Origin: Sycobia sp. Sy_11
Lineage: Eukaryota > Arthropoda > Insecta > Hymenoptera > Epichrysomallidae
DNA length: 64,000 nt
Direction of reading: 5' to 3'
NCBI GenBank assembly: GCA_018907035.1
Contig: JACCIC010000212.1
Location: 124,001 to 188,000 of the forward strand
In this document: in pieces, positions 61,994-64,000 of the stretch
Numbering within the stretch: the first letter of the stretch is position 1
Layout of the letters: every line of letters begins with the position of its first letter
Program-made: the position numbers and the translations under genes
Notes under the pieces: model-generated
The model's database searches: none
Told to the model about the DNA's origin: nothing
What the model saw: only the letters and a program-made list of their open reading frames with translations

Positions 61994-62572
61994 CTATACT
62001 AATAAAAATATACTAATAAATTAAAAATAAAACAATATTGTAGATACTGTTCCTTTATATTATTATATTCCTTTATATTCCTTTATATTCCGTTATAAAA
62101 TTTCGATATTTCGTTCAGGTGGACTGCAAATATATGATATTCAGATTTATATGATCTTAGAGGATGTCATCACAATGATTTAATATGTAGTCATAGAAGA
62201 ATACAGTATTTTCAGAATTAAAAAGATATGGAAACAAAGTGTTGAGGCCATTTTTAATATTTTTTTTCTTTTACAAAATAAATGCAGTCTGTTAAAGAAC
62301 AAGTAAATTTTTTCTGGCAATAAATTATAAATCAAAATACGCGACAGCATTTATGATAGTAAGCCGCACTAATAATACAGTTACCGTCTACGAGGCAGGT
62401 TTCACGATGCAGTCTGTATGATATGCGATAAAGTCGGGTGATTTAGGGTGATCTATACATTTCTTTGATCATAAATAAAATCAATTTTTAACCATTGTAA
62501 CATACGAAAAATAAAAAACTGAACTTATTTTTTCGATCTTGATCTAATGCAACAAGCAGTTTCACACATATC

Positions 62573-62924
62573 AGAATTAAAAATTGTACTTATGTTGACT
62601 GTTCTGAAATAAATTAATGAATATTTTTATCGGTCTTGCAGTCTTCATAATGTAATATATTAGCTAAAATAATGACAGTCAGACCATCCTTGTTTATATT
62701 CACCCCCGTAGAATCCGAAAAAACTTATTACTACAATAAATTATATTAAAAATTAAAATATATCAATTAATATATTAAAAAAACTGAACTGAAATAATGA
62801 ACTAACAGTTAATTGTGCTTTCTGATTGGTCGGAAAGCGTCCGTAAACACTTGTCCGCCCTAGGGAGTAAAAGTATTTATTAATTTAAATCAGAACAGTC
62901 GACATAAGTACAAATTTTTAATTC
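62573..62924. mobile_element. MITE copy C with terminal inverted repeats
   Basis: The left end (AGAATTAAAAATTGTACTTA onward) and right end are reverse complements over about 50 bp with few mismatches. Landmarks are GTACTTATGT(T/C)GACTGTTCTGA and A(T/A)AAATTAAT(G/A)AATA. The roughly 350-bp element has no coding capacity. This is the most complete copy and defines the family; partial copies are at 14,365, 47,310, 50,420 and 56,820. A clear target-site duplication was not identified, so the superfamily is unknown. Confidence 0.75.
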
Positions 62925-63944
62925 TAATTTGTCTTTAAAACATTTAATAGAAACTTTGATTGAATCAATGTATTATTATTTATTTAATTCAAAAAACTTT
63001 AATAATATGAGTTAAATTGTTATTATATTTAATATTGAATACAAACGTATAAGAGAAATATTTAAAGTAATCTCTTATTCATAATCTTCTAATCTATTTA
63101 TTCTTAATTTATTTTTAAAGAAAAACATAATAGATAATTGAAATTTAATGTGAAATAAACAATGAAATTATACTATGATCAAAAAATAGATTAGAATTAT
63201 ATAAGAAAAGATAGTCAATTTCCAGATAGTGTTTTGACCTATATAAACAAAAGTAAAAAATAGAACAACAAATAAAAAATTTATAAGAATTCTATTATTC
63301 ATTAGTAAATATTATCAAAACATTGAACTCCGCAGATAAGGAAATTTATGACGAAGGAGAATTTAGTTTTCCGTTACTAAGCAAATTAATTTTATCAGGA
63401 CGATTATGTAATATGATCATGATAATAATAAAGGAAGCCTATATTTGTTACATTATACTTGTATTAGTATGTTGACAGACAATAAGCTCAATAAAAATAT
63501 TGCTCAGTTTTAATAATTATTCAATATTATTAAATACTTTCTTTTATAGTCATTAATTAATATGTCGAACATCAATTATTAACAAGGTATATATGAATAT
63601 TATAAATGAAAAATTCAAGTACATTTATATAAATATTATTCCTTATTTAAAGTTTTCATTTTATAGTTCTATTTAATTCTTAAATAAACTTTTCAGATTC
63701 GGTTACGATTCGTTTTGTACCATATGTTATGCTATGTAACTAGTTATACATTTACACTAAACTACCCATCTCAAAAATGTGATTGGGAGCGATCACAATA
63801 CTTTATAAGATTCCATATGACGTTATTGAACTAAAAATCAACTGTAATATTAAGAGTACTGAACGAACTATTTTCGAGAAACTAGAAAATATCTAATAAT
63901 GCCGATTGGTTAGAATCCAAAATAGATGTATGTTGTAATTGATA

Positions 63945-64000
63945 CATAAAAACTGTTATTATTAACAACATAGTCTGAAAAGACCATGAAGCTGAGATCA
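63945..64000 (+). CDS. Possible 5' end of a seventh protease gene (cut by window)
   Basis: A CATAAAAA box at 63,945 is followed 41 bp later by ATGAAGCTGAGATCA (from 63,986) in the same layout as the other first exons. Only five codons (MKLRS) are visible, too few to identify a signal peptide. The call rests on position and promoter-like spacing only. Confidence 0.2.

Larger units (their letters stand above)
61879..64000. other. DNA downstream of SP6
   Basis: AT-rich. It holds the SP6 3' UTR with a TA microsatellite, an AATAAA at 61,988, a short TTCCTTTATA tandem at about 62,050-62,090, a complete MITE copy, and a possible start of another paralog at the right edge. Confidence 0.55.

Noticed and set aside
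1..64000. CRISPR array, operon or other prokaryotic system
   Set aside because: There are no regularly spaced direct repeats with unique spacers and no prokaryotic gene organisation; spliced genes and microsatellites mark this as eukaryotic nuclear DNA.

Overview
The window looks like nuclear DNA from an insect, most likely a hymenopteran (bee, ant or wasp), though the species cannot be named from the sequence alone. Supporting signs are short spliced genes with GT-AG introns, TATA boxes with very short 5' UTRs, many (GA)n, (CT)n and (TA)n microsatellites, CpG-rich patches alternating with AT-rich DNA, and insect-type S1A serine proteases.

Layout. Positions 1 to about 37,050 hold no gene I can support. 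This stretch is AT-rich DNA broken by GC- and CpG-rich islands (about 5.8-6.5, 8.1-8.6, 9.2-9.65, 13.5-13.8, 18.2-19.1, 23.2-23.6, 30.3-31.2 and 34.1-34.3 kb), microsatellites and decayed mobile elements. The elements are a foldback element with arms of about 225 bp (19.3-20.55 kb), a candidate solo LTR (33.26-33.64 kb), a possible Tc1/mariner relic (12.05 kb) and a MITE copy (14.37-14.76 kb). The stretch may be a regulatory landscape or part of a large intron of a gene outside the window.

From 37.1 to 61.9 kb there is a tandem array of six S1A serine protease paralogs, all on the + strand. All have the same four-exon structure with intron phases 1, 2 and 0, and encode secreted proteins of 277-286 residues. 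In order (SP1-SP6): SP1 and SP2 are pseudoproteases with His57->Gln and Ser195->Ala/Val. SP3, SP4 and SP5 keep the full His-Asp-Ser triad and have Ser189/Thr226 chymotrypsin- or elastase-like pockets. SP6 is a pseudoprotease with His57->Lys and Ser195->Ala that has also lost the Cys191-Cys220 disulfide. Catalysis therefore appears to have been lost at least twice in this array. SP4 has no basic activation site, and its signal peptide runs directly into the mature N-terminus. The genes are GC-rich at the left end and AT-rich at the right end, and introns lengthen in the same direction.

GATA-type motifs lie 74-139 bp upstream of the first four start codons, which would fit midgut expression of digestive enzymes. 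That is an inference. Copies of one MITE family, some reduced to ends, lie between and beyond the right-hand paralogs. SP6 intron 1 carries a tRNA-derived SINE or Pol III-type unit inside a larger repeat. A TATA-like box and ATG at the extreme right edge may start a seventh paralog. Protein-family calls come from motifs read by eye; no database search was possible.
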